Below are positions 48,430 to 57,834 of a stretch of 64,000 nucleotides of DNA, one piece after another. Below the pieces are notes generated by a model, which was not told where the DNA came from, searched no databases, and saw nothing but the letters and a program-made list of their open reading frames with translations. This DNA is from Stenotrophomonas sp. Marseille-Q4652 (GTDB lineage Bacteria > Pseudomonadota > Gammaproteobacteria > Xanthomonadales > Xanthomonadaceae): NCBI RefSeq assembly GCF_916618915.1, contig NZ_CAKAKE010000001.1, positions 682,001-746,000 on the forward strand, given 5' to 3'. Position 1 is the stretch's first letter, and every line of letters begins with the position of its first letter. The translations under genes were made by a program, and so were the position numbers.

Positions 48430-48858
48430 ATGGAAGCACAGCAACTGCACCGCGGACGCCTGATCGACCACCTGCAGCTGGTGGTCCGTGACCTGGATGC
48501 CAGCCGTCGTTTCTACGAGGCGGTCTGCCAGGCACTGGAAATCCCCCTGGGCGGCAGCGACGAGGGCTATTTCTGGGTGGACGAACTGTTCGTCTCCTCG
48601 GCCGACAGCCAGGCCGCACAGGGCCAGCTGACCGGTCGCCACCATCTGGCCTTCCAGGCCCGCGACGAGGCGATGGTGCAGGCCTTCCACCGGGCGGCGC
48701 TGGGCGCCGGCGGCACCGACAATGGCGCGCCGGGCCTGCGCCCCTACCATCCGGGCTACTACGGAGCCTTCGTGATCGATCCGGACGGCAACAACATCGA
48801 GGCGGTCTACCACGGCCCGGCCAAACGCAGCGCCGGCTCGGTCGAAATCACCTTCTGA
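48430..48858 (+). CDS. VOC (glyoxalase/bleomycin-resistance) family protein
   Basis: A 142-residue vicinal-oxygen-chelate protein: LIDHLQLVVRDLDASRRFYE near residue 10 (first metal His), GRHHLAFQARDEAMVQAFHR near 68 (second His), and FVIDPDGNNIEAVYHG near 115 (Glu ligand). Substrate unknown; such single-domain proteins may be dioxygenases, lyases or binding proteins. CGGAGCAATCGAA precedes ATG 48430. Confidence 0.88.
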   Translation: MEAQQLHRGRLIDHLQLVVRDLDASRRFYEAVCQALEIPLGGSDEGYFWVDELFVSSADSQAAQGQLTGRHHLAFQARDEAMVQAFHRAALGAGGTDNGAPGLRPYHPGYYGAFVIDPDGNNIEAVYHGPAKRSAGSVEITF

Positions 48859-48940
48859 ATGACATGCCCGCAGCGCGCGCAGCCGCCGTCGGCCACCGGC
48901 GGCCTTGCCCCCGCTGAGGCGTGGCATGGGAGGACAGGGT

Positions 48941-48962
48941 GGGGCCGGCTGCTGCCGGCCCC
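48941..48962. repeat. GC-rich hairpin between convergent genes
   Basis: A perfect 9-bp stem GGGGCCGGC / GCCGGCCCC with TGCT loop lies directly after the tmk stop, between convergent VOC and tmk genes. With no T-run it is only a possible terminator. Confidence 0.45.
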
Positions 48963-48964
48963 GG

Positions 48965-49648
48965 TCAGGCGAGGCTGGCGGTGGCCAGTCGCTGCAGGCT
49001 GCGTAGCTGTTCGTCGTCGAGCGGGGCATTGCTGCCCAGCCGGCGGGTCACTTCGCCGATGACCGCAGCATGGGCCTCGCGCAGGACCGCATCGGCATCC
49101 TGGCTGGCATCGATCAGCTGCTTGGTCGGCAACTGCAGCTGCAGGAAGATCTCGCGGCAGCGCTGCAGGTTCTGCTCGGTCTCGAAATGGTTGGGCGCAT
49201 CGCCACGCGCGCGGATGCGGCCCAGGCCGGTGGCCGGCGGCAGGTCGAGCAGCAGCAGCACGTCCGGGCGCGGCGCGAAATCGTTGGCCGCCAGCAGCTC
49301 GTCCAGCGGCAGGCCGGTGGCGCCCTGGTAGGCGACCATCGACGGGAAATAGCGGTCCAGGATGACCACGCCGCCGCGGGCCAGGGTGGGGGCGATCAGT
49401 TCTTCCACGTGCTGGCGGCGGTCACGCAGCAGGTAGTCCACTTCCTGCTCGGGCTGCAGCCGGCCGGTGGCGGCCGATTCGCGCAGCTTCATGCCCCACG
49501 GGCCGGTGGTGGGTTCCTTGCTCTGGACGACTTCGGCGCCGGCCTGGCGCAGCACGTCGGCCAGACGGTTGGCCAGCGTGGTCTTGCCGGCGCCGTCGAT
49601 GCCTTCAATGGCAATCAACAGACCGCCGGGAATGAGGGAGTTCGTCAT
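48965..49648 (-). CDS. tmk: Thymidylate kinase
   Basis: Phosphorylates dTMP to dTDP. The 227-residue protein has the P-loop [18 protein letters not shown] near residue 13, the DR(Y/F) motif [17 protein letters not shown] near 95, and [18 protein letters not shown] near 128. The lid [19 protein letters not shown] is near 148. It has the usual length for bacterial Tmk. It is transcribed towards the VOC gene and has no adjacent holB partner on its 3' side. Confidence 0.94.
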   Translation of the reverse strand: MTNSLIPGGLLIAIEGIDGAGKTTLANRLADVLRQAGAEVVQSKEPTTGPWGMKLRESAATGRLQPEQEVDYLLRDRRQHVEELIAPTLARGGVVILDRYFPSMVAYQGATGLPLDELLAANDFAPRPDVLLLLDLPPATGLGRIRARGDAPNHFETEQNLQRCREIFLQLQLPTKQLIDASQDADAVLREAHAAVIGEVTRRLGSNAPLDDEQLRSLQRLATASLA

Positions 49649-49832
49649 CGCGCTACTTTAACGGATAGGCCGCGGCATCGCCGGCCCGCCGCCTTCAGCA
49701 AGTCCGTGGCGACCGCAGGGCTGAACCCGCCGGCGTGATATCGGTTCGGCCATCACGAGTTCCTGACCGCACCGTACGGCAGTCTTCACGGCTGATATAT
49801 CGTGCCGACCTTCCCACGGAGTCCTCATCCGC

Positions 49833-50960
49833 ATGATTCCTTCCGCACTGCGGCCCCTGCTTGTCGCCGGGCTCATCCTCGCCGTTTCCGCCTGCTCCAG
49901 ACAGGAGGAAACCGAACCGGCCGCCAGCCTGACGGTGACCCTGGTTTCGCCACAGCAGCGCAACGTGGGTCGCGACGTGGTGGCCTCCGGCGCGGTGTCG
50001 GCATGGGAGGAGGTTTCGGTCGGCGTGGAGCTGTCGGGCCTGCGCGTGGCCACCACCGAGGTGGAAGTGGGCAGCGTAGTGGCCAAGGGCGACGTGCTGC
50101 TGCGGCTGGACGCACGCACGATGGAATCGCAGCTGCTGCAGTCCGAGGCCTCGGTGGCCGAGGCCCGCACCAACCTCGATGTGGCCGAACGCAAGGCCGC
50201 ACGCGTCCGCGAGCTGGCCAACGAGAAGATGGTCTCGCTGCAGGACGCCGAGGAAGCCGAAGCCGCGCGCGAGTCGGCGCGGGCGCGCCTCAACACCGCC
50301 GTTGCCAGCCGCGATGCGGCGCGCGTGCAGCGCGACTTCACCGTGGTACGCGCCCCGGTTGATGGCGTGGTCTCCGCGCGCAGCGTGCAGCCCGGCCAGG
50401 TGGTCGGCGCCGGCACCGAGCTGCTGCGGATCATCCGCGATGGTCGCCTGGAGTGGCGTGCCGAGCTGATGGAGAAGGACCTGATGCTGGTCGAGGTCGG
50501 CGCCACCGCGCTGGTGAAGTCCGACCAGGGCGAGGTCAGGGGTACCGTGCGCCGGGTCTCGCCGGCGCTGGACGAGCAGCGCCGCACCGGCACCATCTAT
50601 GTCGACCTGCCTGATCCGGGCGTGCTGCGCGCCGGCATGTTCGCCCAGGGCCGGATCGTGGTCGGCGCCTCGCAGGCCTTGCTGGTACCGGGCGATGCCG
50701 TGGTCCGTCGCGACGGCCGCGCCTACGTGTTCACCATTGACGAGGACAACCGTGCCCGCGAGGTGGGCGTGGAAGTCGGCGGCACCTTCGGCGATGAGGT
50801 CGAGATCCGCGACGGGCTGGCCAGGACCGACAAGGTGGTGGCGCGTGGCGCCGGCTTCCTCGGCGACGGCGACATCGTCAAGGTGGTGGCGCCTGGCAGC
50901 GAGCCGGCAGCCAAGGGCAGGGGCAAGAGCGAGGGCGACAAGGCCGGGGCGGGGCGCTGA
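49833..50960 (+). CDS. RND efflux periplasmic adaptor (lipoprotein)
   Basis: A 375-residue adaptor joining an RND pump to an outer-membrane channel. It has a lipobox VSAC near residue 21 and the lipoyl half VGSVVAKGDVLLRLDARTME near 77. A coiled-coil hairpin follows (SEASVAEARTNLDVAERKAA, then RESARARLNTAV). The second lipoyl half is FTVVRAPVDGVVSARSVQPG near 170, then beta-barrel domains, and a charged Lys/Gly-rich tail. The stop overlaps the pump gene's start (TGATG). No channel gene follows, so a TolC-type channel elsewhere must serve. Confidence 0.92.
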   Translation: MIPSALRPLLVAGLILAVSACSRQEETEPAASLTVTLVSPQQRNVGRDVVASGAVSAWEEVSVGVELSGLRVATTEVEVGSVVAKGDVLLRLDARTMESQLLQSEASVAEARTNLDVAERKAARVRELANEKMVSLQDAEEAEAARESARARLNTAVASRDAARVQRDFTVVRAPVDGVVSARSVQPGQVVGAGTELLRIIRDGRLEWRAELMEKDLMLVEVGATALVKSDQGEVRGTVRRVSPALDEQRRTGTIYVDLPDPGVLRAGMFAQGRIVVGASQALLVPGDAVVRRDGRAYVFTIDEDNRAREVGVEVGGTFGDEVEIRDGLARTDKVVARGAGFLGDGDIVKVVAPGSEPAAKGRGKSEGDKAGAGR

Positions 50961-53900
50961 TGAACATTTCCGCCTGGTCCATCCGCCGGCCGTTGCCGGC
51001 GATCCTGGTCTTCATCCTGCTCACCGCTGCCGGCCTGGTGGCCTTCAACAAGCTGGCGGTGTCGCAGTTCCCCGACCTCACCGTGCCGGTGGTCAACGTC
51101 ACCGTGACCCTGCCCGGGGCCAGCCCCAGCACGCTGGAAACCCAGGTCACGCGCAAGGTCGAGGATGCGGTGGCCAGCATCGCCGACATCAAGAACCTGT
51201 ACTCCATCGTCAACGAGGGCGTCTCGACCACGGTCATCGAGTTCGACATCAACCGCGACGGCAACCTGGCCAAGGACGAGGTGCGCGACGCCATCGATCG
51301 CGTGCGCATCGACCTGCCGGCCGACGTCGAGCCGCCGATCGTGCAGCTGATCAACATCGCCGGCGCGGACATCATCACCTTTGCCGTCACTGCCGATGGC
51401 TGGAGCGACGAGGAGCTGAGCTGGTACATCGACGATGCGATCAGCAAGCGGCTGTTCGGCATTCCCGGCGTGGGCGCGGTGCGCCGCATCGGCGGCGTGG
51501 ACCGCGAGATCCGCGTGGACCTGCGCCCCGAGGCGGTGCAGGGTTTCGGCGTCAGCCCGGCGTTGCTGTCCCAGCAACTGGCCAGGATCCAGCAGGAACA
51601 GCCTGGCGGGCGCACCACGGTCGGCGGCAGCGAGCAGGCCGTGCGCACCCTGGCCACGGTGGAAAAGGCCGCCGACCTGGAAAACTACCCCATCTTCGTG
51701 CCCGACGGCCGCAGCGCGCGCCTGTCCACGCTGGCCGACGTCACCGACGGCACCGCCCAGGTGGTGCAGACCACCACCCTGGCCGGCAAGCCGGTGATTG
51801 GCTTCGCGGTGCAGCGCACCGTGGGTTCGAGCGAGGTCGACGTCGGCCTGGCCGTGCGCGAGAGCGTGCGCCAGCTGCAACGCGAGCAGCCGCGCCTGCG
51901 CATCGTCGAGGTCGGCTCGACCATCGAGGTCGCCGAGAACTCCTACGAATCGTCGATGCACATGCTCTACGAGGGCGCACTGCTGGCCGTGGCCGTGGTG
52001 TTCTGGTTCCTGCGCGACTGGCGCGCCACCTTCATCTCGGCCGTGGCCCTGCCGCTGTCCATCATCCCGACGTTTGCGGTGATGTACTGGTTCGGCTTCA
52101 GCCTCAACATGATCACGTTGCTGGCGCTGGCCGTGGTGGTCGGCATCCTGGTCGACGATGCGATCGTGGAGGTGGAGAACATCGACCGCCACCTGCGCAT
52201 GGGCAAGAGCCCGCGCGATGCGGCGATGGAGGCCGCCGACGAGATCGGACTGGCGGTGATCGCGACCTCCTGCACGTTGGCCGCGGTGTTCATCCCGGTG
52301 GCGTTCATGCCGGGCATCCCCGGCAAGTTCTTCCGCGAGTTCGGCTGGACCGCCGCCGCGGCGGTGCTGTTCTCGCTGCTGGTGGCGCGCCTGATCACGC
52401 CGATGATGGCCGCCTACATGCTCAAGCCGATGCCCGAGCACAAGGGTGATTCGAAGCTGATGCAGTGGTACCTGCGCTGGGTGGACAAGGCGCTGCGCCA
52501 TCGTGGCCGCACCCTGCTCATGGCGCTGGGCCTGTTCATCGCCTCGCTGGCGCTGCTGCCGATCCTCAAGGTCACCTTCATTCCGCCCACCGACGGCATC
52601 CAGAGCACGCTGCTGGTGGAGCTGCCGCCGGGCACTTCGCTGCGCACCACCCAGCAGGTGGCCGAGGAGGCGCGCCAGCGCATCGAGGACATGCCCGAGC
52701 TGCAGCACGTGTTCATTACCGCCGGCAGCGACAGCGGCTCGGCCAGTGCGGGCGACCTGTCCAGCGCCGAGGTGCGCAAGGCCACGCTGACCCTGCGCTG
52801 GAACGATGACCGCGACCGCACCCAGTACGAACTGGAAGGCGAGATCCGCGACCGGCTCAAGGACATGCCGGGCGTGCGCCTGAGCTTCCAGGGTGGCGAG
52901 CCGGGCCGCGCGATGCAGCTGGTGCTCGCCGGCGACGATCCGCTCAAGCTGGCCGAGTCCGCGCGCCAGGTGGAACGCGAGATCCGCCAGCTGCCGGGCC
53001 TGGGCACGGTCAGTTCCTCGGCCTCGCTGGTGCGTCCGGAAGTGATCGTGCGCCCGGATGCGGCCCGCGCGGCCGACCTGGGCGTATCCACCGCCGACAT
53101 CGCCGCGGCCACCCGTGTCGCCACCCGCGGCGATTACGAACAGTTCCTGGCCAAGCTCAACCTGCCCGAACGGCAGGTGCCGATCCGCGTCCAGCTGGCC
53201 GAATCGGCCCTGTCCGATCCGGCCCTGCTGGGCCAGTTGCGGGTACCCACCGCCAGCGGTGGCAGCGTGCCGCTGGCGGCGGTGGCCGATATCGAGATCG
53301 CCAGCGGTCCGTCGCAGATCGACCGCTACGACCGCCGTCGCAACGTCACCATCACCATCGACCTCAACGGCCGGGCGATGGGCGAGGTCGAGAAGGAGAT
53401 CCAGAAGCTGCCCTCGCTCAACAACCTGCCGGACGGCGTCGAGCAGCAGGCCGCCGGTGACAGCGAGGTGTTCCAGGAGATGTTCGGCGGCTTTGCGATG
53501 GCGATGGTGGCCGGCATCTTCTGCGTCTACGGCGTGCTGTTGCTGCTGTTCAACCACGCCAGCCAGCCGATCACCATCCTGGTGGCGGTGCCGCTGGCCG
53601 CCGGCGGTGCGTTCGGCGCGTTGCTGCTGACCGGCATGGACATCTCGCTGTCGGTGTTGATCGGCCTGATCCTGCTGATCGGCATCGCGGTGAAGAACTC
53701 GATCCTGCTGGTGGACTACGCGGTGATCGCGCAGGAAGAGCTGGGCATGTCGCGCCACGAGGCGCTGATGGACGCCTGCCACAAGCGCGCGCGGCCGGTG
53801 ATCATGACCACCCTGGCAATGGGCGCGGGCATGCTGCCGATCGCGCTGGGCTTCACTGCAGATTCCAGTTTCCGCGCGCCGATGGCGGTGGCCGTGATCG

Positions 53901-54022
53901 GCGGCCTGATCACCTCCACCGTCCTCAGCCTGGTAGTGGTGCCGGCCACCTTCACCCTGGTCGATGATGCCGAGGCCTGGCTGCTGCGCAAGCTGCGGCG
54001 GCAGCAGCCTACGGAGGCGTGA
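50960..54022 (+). CDS. RND family efflux pump (HAE-1 type)
   Basis: A 1020-residue proton-driven inner-membrane pump, complete in length. Helix 1 is IRRPLPAILVFILLTAAGLV. The porter region has TVTLPGASPSTLETQVTRKV, and helix 4 carries the proton-relay acids in GILVDDAIVEVENI near residue 400. The second half repeats the layout, with SVLIGLILLIGIAVKNSILL (relay lysine) near 905 and RPVIMTTLAMGAGMLPIALG near 945. Substrates cannot be told. It overlaps the adaptor by one base. Confidence 0.94.
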   Translation: MNISAWSIRRPLPAILVFILLTAAGLVAFNKLAVSQFPDLTVPVVNVTVTLPGASPSTLETQVTRKVEDAVASIADIKNLYSIVNEGVSTTVIEFDINRDGNLAKDEVRDAIDRVRIDLPADVEPPIVQLINIAGADIITFAVTADGWSDEELSWYIDDAISKRLFGIPGVGAVRRIGGVDREIRVDLRPEAVQGFGVSPALLSQQLARIQQEQPGGRTTVGGSEQAVRTLATVEKAADLENYPIFVPDGRSARLSTLADVTDGTAQVVQTTTLAGKPVIGFAVQRTVGSSEVDVGLAVRESVRQLQREQPRLRIVEVGSTIEVAENSYESSMHMLYEGALLAVAVVFWFLRDWRATFISAVALPLSIIPTFAVMYWFGFSLNMITLLALAVVVGILVDDAIVEVENIDRHLRMGKSPRDAAMEAADEIGLAVIATSCTLAAVFIPVAFMPGIPGKFFREFGWTAAAAVLFSLLVARLITPMMAAYMLKPMPEHKGDSKLMQWYLRWVDKALRHRGRTLLMALGLFIASLALLPILKVTFIPPTDGIQSTLLVELPPGTSLRTTQQVAEEARQRIEDMPELQHVFITAGSDSGSASAGDLSSAEVRKATLTLRWNDDRDRTQYELEGEIRDRLKDMPGVRLSFQGGEPGRAMQLVLAGDDPLKLAESARQVEREIRQLPGLGTVSSSASLVRPEVIVRPDAARAADLGVSTADIAAATRVATRGDYEQFLAKLNLPERQVPIRVQLAESALSDPALLGQLRVPTASGGSVPLAAVADIEIASGPSQIDRYDRRRNVTITIDLNGRAMGEVEKEIQKLPSLNNLPDGVEQQAAGDSEVFQEMFGGFAMAMVAGIFCVYGVLLLLFNHASQPITILVAVPLAAGGAFGALLLTGMDISLSVLIGLILLIGIAVKNSILLVDYAVIAQEELGMSRHEALMDACHKRARPVIMTTLAMGAGMLPIALGFTADSSFRAPMAVAVIGGLITSTVLSLVVVPATFTLVDDAEAWLLRKLRRQQPTEA

Positions 54023-54030
54023 TCAGCGAG

Positions 54031-54060
54031 ACGGGGGGCCATCGGCCGCCCGTTTCCTTT
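54031..54060 (+). terminator. Probable terminator after the RND pump
   Basis: A 10-bp stem ACGGGGGGCC / GGCCGCCCGT with one mismatch and an ATC loop, followed by TTCCTTT, eight bases after the stop. Confidence 0.6.
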
Positions 54061-54267
54061 GCGGTGCGGGATCGTCTGCCCGGTCGGTTGATGCACGGCC
54101 CTGCCTGCCGGGCAGCGTGCCGCAGTTCTCAGTCCATGCGAATGCCCGGTGCTAGCCTCCGCCCATTCCCGCCCGCCCTGGCCGGGGACATGTCCGCTGC
54201 ACGTTGACCGAAGGCGGAGCACGCTGCTGCGCAGACGGCCACGTTGCGGGCAATGGAGGGATCCCTG

Positions 54268-55170
54268 ATGAGCAACATGTCGTGGGTCACGAGCTGGGAG
54301 AAGTGGCGCGAGGCGATGGGGCCCCGTGGCAGCCGCCAGCGTGCCCGGGTGATGGACTACCTGAAGTCGCACCCGGCCATCCTGTACTGGGGCGATTCCT
54401 GGTTCAGCACGCCGCTGTACCTCAACCTGGCCCGTCAGAGCTGCCTGCGCATCAACGGCATGGGCATGATTGTCGGCAAGCCGGGTGCCGAGGCCGCCGA
54501 GCTGTTCGGCAAGGACGACGTCAAGCGCATGGTCGCCCGGCTCAAGGCTTCCCCGTTCGACCTGCTGTGCCTGAGCGCCGGCGGCAACGATTGCCTGGAC
54601 GACCGCCTGGCGCAGGTGTTCCAGCGATGGCAGGGCAGGGGCGTGGCCCGGATCAGCGCCGCCGAGGCGTACCAGCGGCTGTCCGATTCGGGTGCGTTTG
54701 CGCGGGTGCACGCTGCTTTTGCGGGCCTGCTGGACGCACTGGCGCCACTGCGCCAGGAGCGGCCGGCGTTGCGCGTGGTCGGCCACCCCTATGTGCCGAT
54801 CCACCGCATCGGCGTCGCCGCCGATCTGACCGTGCCCAACATCGGCCTGATCGCCTGGCTCAAGGACGATGTCGGCCCGTGGATGTGGAACCGCATGCAG
54901 TGGGTGCTGGCCGACAAGGCCGAGGGCAAGCGCTTTGCCGACCTGATCCTGGTCGAGGGCTTCGGCCGCGGCGTGCTGCAGAAGCTGGCAGGTGAGTATC
55001 CCGGTTTCTTTTCGGTAGTCGATTTCGCTGGCGTCACCGGCATCGACCAGGACAGCTTCTGGAACGACGAGATCCATCCCACCGAACAGGGCTTCCTGCA
55101 GCTGTCCCGGCCGTTCAACCAGCACCTGCGCGACCAGCTTCCCGCTGCCAAGCGCGCGGCGGTCGGCTAG
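54268..55170 (+). CDS. SGNH/GDSL-type hydrolase
   Basis: A 300-residue esterase-like protein with the SGNH blocks: ILYWGDSWFSTPLYLNLA near residue 38 (nucleophile Ser in GDSW), LCLSAGGNDCLDDRLAQ near 105 (block III Asn), and WNDEIHPTEQGFLQLS near 272 (Asp and His). No signal peptide is seen, unlike many lipases of this kind. GGAGGG at 54255-54260 fits ATG 54268. It precedes the patatin and M15 genes on the same strand, which suggests one functional cluster. Confidence 0.85.
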   Translation: MSNMSWVTSWEKWREAMGPRGSRQRARVMDYLKSHPAILYWGDSWFSTPLYLNLARQSCLRINGMGMIVGKPGAEAAELFGKDDVKRMVARLKASPFDLLCLSAGGNDCLDDRLAQVFQRWQGRGVARISAAEAYQRLSDSGAFARVHAAFAGLLDALAPLRQERPALRVVGHPYVPIHRIGVAADLTVPNIGLIAWLKDDVGPWMWNRMQWVLADKAEGKRFADLILVEGFGRGVLQKLAGEYPGFFSVVDFAGVTGIDQDSFWNDEIHPTEQGFLQLSRPFNQHLRDQLPAAKRAAVG

Positions 55171-55209
55171 CAGGCGCGCTCTGTTGATCCTTCCATCCCG
55201 GAGTCGCCC

Positions 55210-56360
55210 GTGACCCACCCGGAAGAAGAACGCCTGTCCACCGAGCAGCAGGTCCGTGCCGCGATCGAAGCCGAGCGCGCCCGTTACATCGACCCACGCC
55301 GGGCGCGGGCAGGGATTGCCGGCGACACCCGGGGCACCTGGGGCCTGGCGTTGTCCGGTGGCGGTATCCGCAGTGCCACGTTCTGCCTGGGCCTGGTGCG
55401 TGGCCTGGCCCGCAATCGCGTGCTGAAGGAATTCGATTACCTGTCCACGGTCTCCGGCGGCGGCTACCTTGGCGCCAGCCTGGGACGGCTGTACCGCGAG
55501 AAGGACACTGCCGGACAGGTGGAGGAGAACGTCGCCCGCGACGATTCCATGTGGCTGTGGTGGCTGCGCAACAACGGCCGCTATCTCACCCCCGGCAGGT
55601 ATGAAGGACCTGGGTTTTGCTGCCGCCTCGATCGTGCGCGGCATCATCGCCACCCACCTGGAGATCGGCGTGCTGATCCTGCTGGCCGCTGGCGTGGTGC
55701 TGCTGCCGCACGTGCTGGTGTCGCTGGATCCGCCGCGGCCGTTCGCATTCTGGCTCGGGCTGGAGCGGGACGTGGCACTGGGGCGGGGCTGGTGGAGCCT
55801 GGAATTCGCCGGGCTGGCCTCCTCGTTCTGGTGGTGGCTGCTGGTGGTGCCGTTTTTCCTGGCCGTGCACCAGATGGTTGGTTACTGGTACACGCGCGAT
55901 CGCCACACCATCGTCAGCTTCGGGGTGGTCACGCTGTCGGCGGCACTCGCGGCCTGGGGGGCGTGGGCGTTGTTCAGTGCCGCCCGCGAGCTGTACGTCA
56001 CCGGCTTCAACCGCCTGGACGAGGAGGGTGCGGCGCAGAAGATCGTCTTCCTGTCCGGTGCCGGGCTGATGCTGCTGGCACCGGTGACGGCATGGGCCGC
56101 CACCCTGCTGGACTGGTGGCGCGGCCCGGCGACAGGCGAGTTGAGGTTGCGGCGGACCAAACGTCTTTCCTTCGCGATGTGGGCGGTCGTGGTCGTGGCC
56201 GCCATCGCCTTGCTGGATACCCTGGCCTGGTGGCTGACCGCCCGCTTCTGGGAGAGCAGCGCCGGCCGTTTCCCGCTGGGCCAGGCCGCGGTTATCGGCC
56301 TGGTGCTGGCCGCCGCCCGCTTCGCGTTGCCGGCAGTCGCCTGGTCCGCGGACAGCCACC
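55210..56360 (+). pseudogene. Patatin-like phospholipase, frameshifted and 3' truncated
   Basis: From GTG 55210 the first 130 codons encode a patatin start: GTWGLALSGGGIRSATFCLG (oxyanion hole) and YLSTVSGGGYLGASLGRLYR (nucleophile Ser). At 55597-55600 one extra base (CCCGGCAGGT instead of a nine-base form) shifts the frame; the correct frame goes on as MKDLGFAAASIVRGIIATHL with six or so membrane segments. At about 56360 this frame loses all family character and runs into the M15 gene. The catalytic Asp part is missing, so the gene is dead. Whole homologues are far longer. Confidence 0.8.
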
Positions 56361-56387
56361 ATGGGCTGGGCAGGGCGGGGAACAGTC

Positions 56388-56996
56388 ATGCGCATCGAGG
56401 AAATGATCGCCGCGGTACAGGCCCAGCTGGGCGTGGAGGTCGACGGCAAGGCCGGGCCACAGACCTGGGGCGCGATCTACGCGCGGATCGTGGGCAGGAA
56501 GATCGACGGGCTCAGGCCGGCCGAGGCGATCTCGCCGGTGGATGCCCGCAGCGAGAAGGTCATCGCCACGCTGTTGCCGGAAGTGCAGCCAATGGCCCGC
56601 GCCCTGGTGCAGAAGGCCGCGGCCGTGGGGATCAGCATCAAGGTGATCAGCGGGCTGCGTACCTATGCCGAGCAGGATGCGATCTACGCCAAGGGCCGAG
56701 CCGCACCCGGCACGATCGTCACCAACGCCCGCGGCGGTTACTCCAACCACAACTTCGGCATCGCCTTCGACATCGGCGTGTTCGAGTCCGGCCGCTACCT
56801 GCCCGATTCGCCCAAGTACAAGGCGGTGGGCGCGCTCGGCGTGGACATGGGGCTGGAGTGGGGCGGCAACTGGAAGAGCATCGTGGACCAGCCGCACTTC
56901 CAGCTCCGTCCGGCCTGGGCAGCAGGGCTGCCCGAGCGGCAGATGCTGGCCGCGCTTCGCGACCGTCGCGCACAGGGGCAGGTTTTTTTCACCTGA
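56388..56996 (+). CDS. M15 family peptidase with peptidoglycan-binding domain
   Basis: A 202-residue endolysin-like enzyme. Residues 1-32 form a peptidoglycan-binding segment (AVQAQLGVEVDGKAGPQTWG). The M15 (VanY/L-alanyl-D-glutamate peptidase) domain follows: ISGLRTYAEQDAIYAKGR near 87, the zinc site NARGGYSNHNFGIAFDIGVF near 113 (His and Asp), and DQPHFQL near 170 (second His). No signal peptide is seen, so export would need lysis, a holin or a secretion machine. ATG 56388 has only a weak ribosome site. Confidence 0.85.
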   Translation: MRIEEMIAAVQAQLGVEVDGKAGPQTWGAIYARIVGRKIDGLRPAEAISPVDARSEKVIATLLPEVQPMARALVQKAAAVGISIKVISGLRTYAEQDAIYAKGRAAPGTIVTNARGGYSNHNFGIAFDIGVFESGRYLPDSPKYKAVGALGVDMGLEWGGNWKSIVDQPHFQLRPAWAAGLPERQMLAALRDRRAQGQVFFT

Positions 56997-57051
56997 GCTC
57001 GGTTCCGGTGCCGGCGACTTGAAGCCCAGCTGAGCCCTCGCACGATTTCCC

Positions 57052-57080
57052 TTGTGGGGCGCGGTCGGCACCCCTACACT
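57052..57080 (+). promoter_or_regulatory. Promoter of ssrA
   Basis: TTGTGG (57052-57057) and TACACT (57075-57080) are separated by 17 bases. Transcription would start near 57087, some 25 bases before the mature tmRNA, giving a short leader removed by processing. Confidence 0.6.
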
Positions 57081-57111
57081 GTGCCGGTCAGCGTTTTACA
57101 AGAGTTTCCCC

Positions 57112-57465
57112 GGGGGTGCATTGGTTTCGACGGGGGTTGTGAAGTCGCTTGGCGCATGCCGAGGGGGTAGCTTTCCTCGTAAATCCAGCTGCAAAACTCA
57201 TAGTTGCCAACGACGACAACTACGCTCTGGCCGCTTAAGGCCTAAGCCCCGAAACAGCTTGTGTCCGTGCTCGCTGCGTAGGGTCATCATCACGGAATCG
57301 CATGGGGTGGCTGCCCGCCAGCCTCAAGCTAGATAAAGCGGGCTGGTTCCGGGATGCGCTTTGCACGCCGTGCTGTTCCGGGACGAGATTCAACGGCGAG
57401 CTAAGCATGTAGTGCCGGGGATGGAGTGCCTTCGGACGGCGGTTCAATTCCGCCCACCTCCACCA
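57112..57465 (+). ncRNA. ssrA: Transfer-messenger RNA (tmRNA)
   Basis: tmRNA rescues stalled ribosomes and tags the unfinished protein for breakdown. The 5' end GGGGGTG pairs with CACCTCC before the 3' ACCA; the 5' D-like part GGTGCATTGGTTTCGACGGG and 3' T-arm GGCGGTTCAATTCCGCC are canonical. The tag frame begins at GCC 57206 and reads ANDDNYALAA then TAA (57236-57238). It is a one-piece tmRNA of 354 bases. An IS element begins 38 bases after it. Confidence 0.97.
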
Positions 57466-57471
57466 ATAACG

Positions 57472-57502
57472 AAACCCCAACCGTTCTCGGTTGGGGTTTT
57501 TT
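57472..57502 (+). terminator. Rho-independent terminator after ssrA
   Basis: A 12-bp stem AAACCCCAACCG / CGGTTGGGGTTT with TTCT loop and a T6 run. The IS left end begins at 57504, directly behind the T-run. Confidence 0.93.
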
Positions 57503-57503
57503 C

Positions 57504-57528
57504 TGACCTGCCCCCACTGAGCCGTACC
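57504..57528 (+). repeat. IS left inverted repeat
   Basis: Starts TGACCTGCCCCCACTGAGCC; the outer 16 bases match the right end exactly, the next ten with one gap and one change. Confidence 0.88.
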
Positions 57529-57567
57529 ACGTGAAGCTGTAAAGTCCGTCAACCCGAGAGGACGGAC

Positions 57568-57834
57568 ATGCGCAAGAGTCGCTTCACCACCGAACAGATC
57601 ATCGGATTCATCAAGCAGGCCGAGGCCGGCATGGCAGTCGCGGAACTGGGCCGCCAGCACGGCTTCAGCCCCGCCAGCTTCTACGCCTGGCGGGCCAAGT
57701 ACGGCGGCATGGAGGCCGAGGACGCCAAGTGCCTGAAGGAGCTGGAAGCCGAGAACAACCGGCTCAAGCGGTTGCTGGCCGACGCCCATTTGGACATCGA
57801 GGCGCTGAAGATCGGCTTCGGGGTAAAACGCTAG
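57568..57834 (+). CDS. IS3-family transposase OrfA
   Basis: An 88-residue DNA-binding protein: helix-turn-helix FTTEQIIGFIKQAEAGMAVA and ELGRQHGFSPASFYAWRAKY, then a leucine-zipper-like helix (LKELEAENNRLKRLLADAHL). GAGAGGAC before ATG 57568 is its ribosome site. It ends FGVKR; just before its stop lies the A-run GTAAAACG, where a -1 slip would fuse it to OrfB. Confidence 0.92.
   Translation: MRKSRFTTEQIIGFIKQAEAGMAVAELGRQHGFSPASFYAWRAKYGGMEAEDAKCLKELEAENNRLKRLLADAHLDIEALKIGFGVKR

Noticed and set aside
50723..53782. 1019-codon open frame antisense to the RND pump
   Set aside because: Same cause: mirror frame of a conserved gene, no recognisable domain, no ribosome site.
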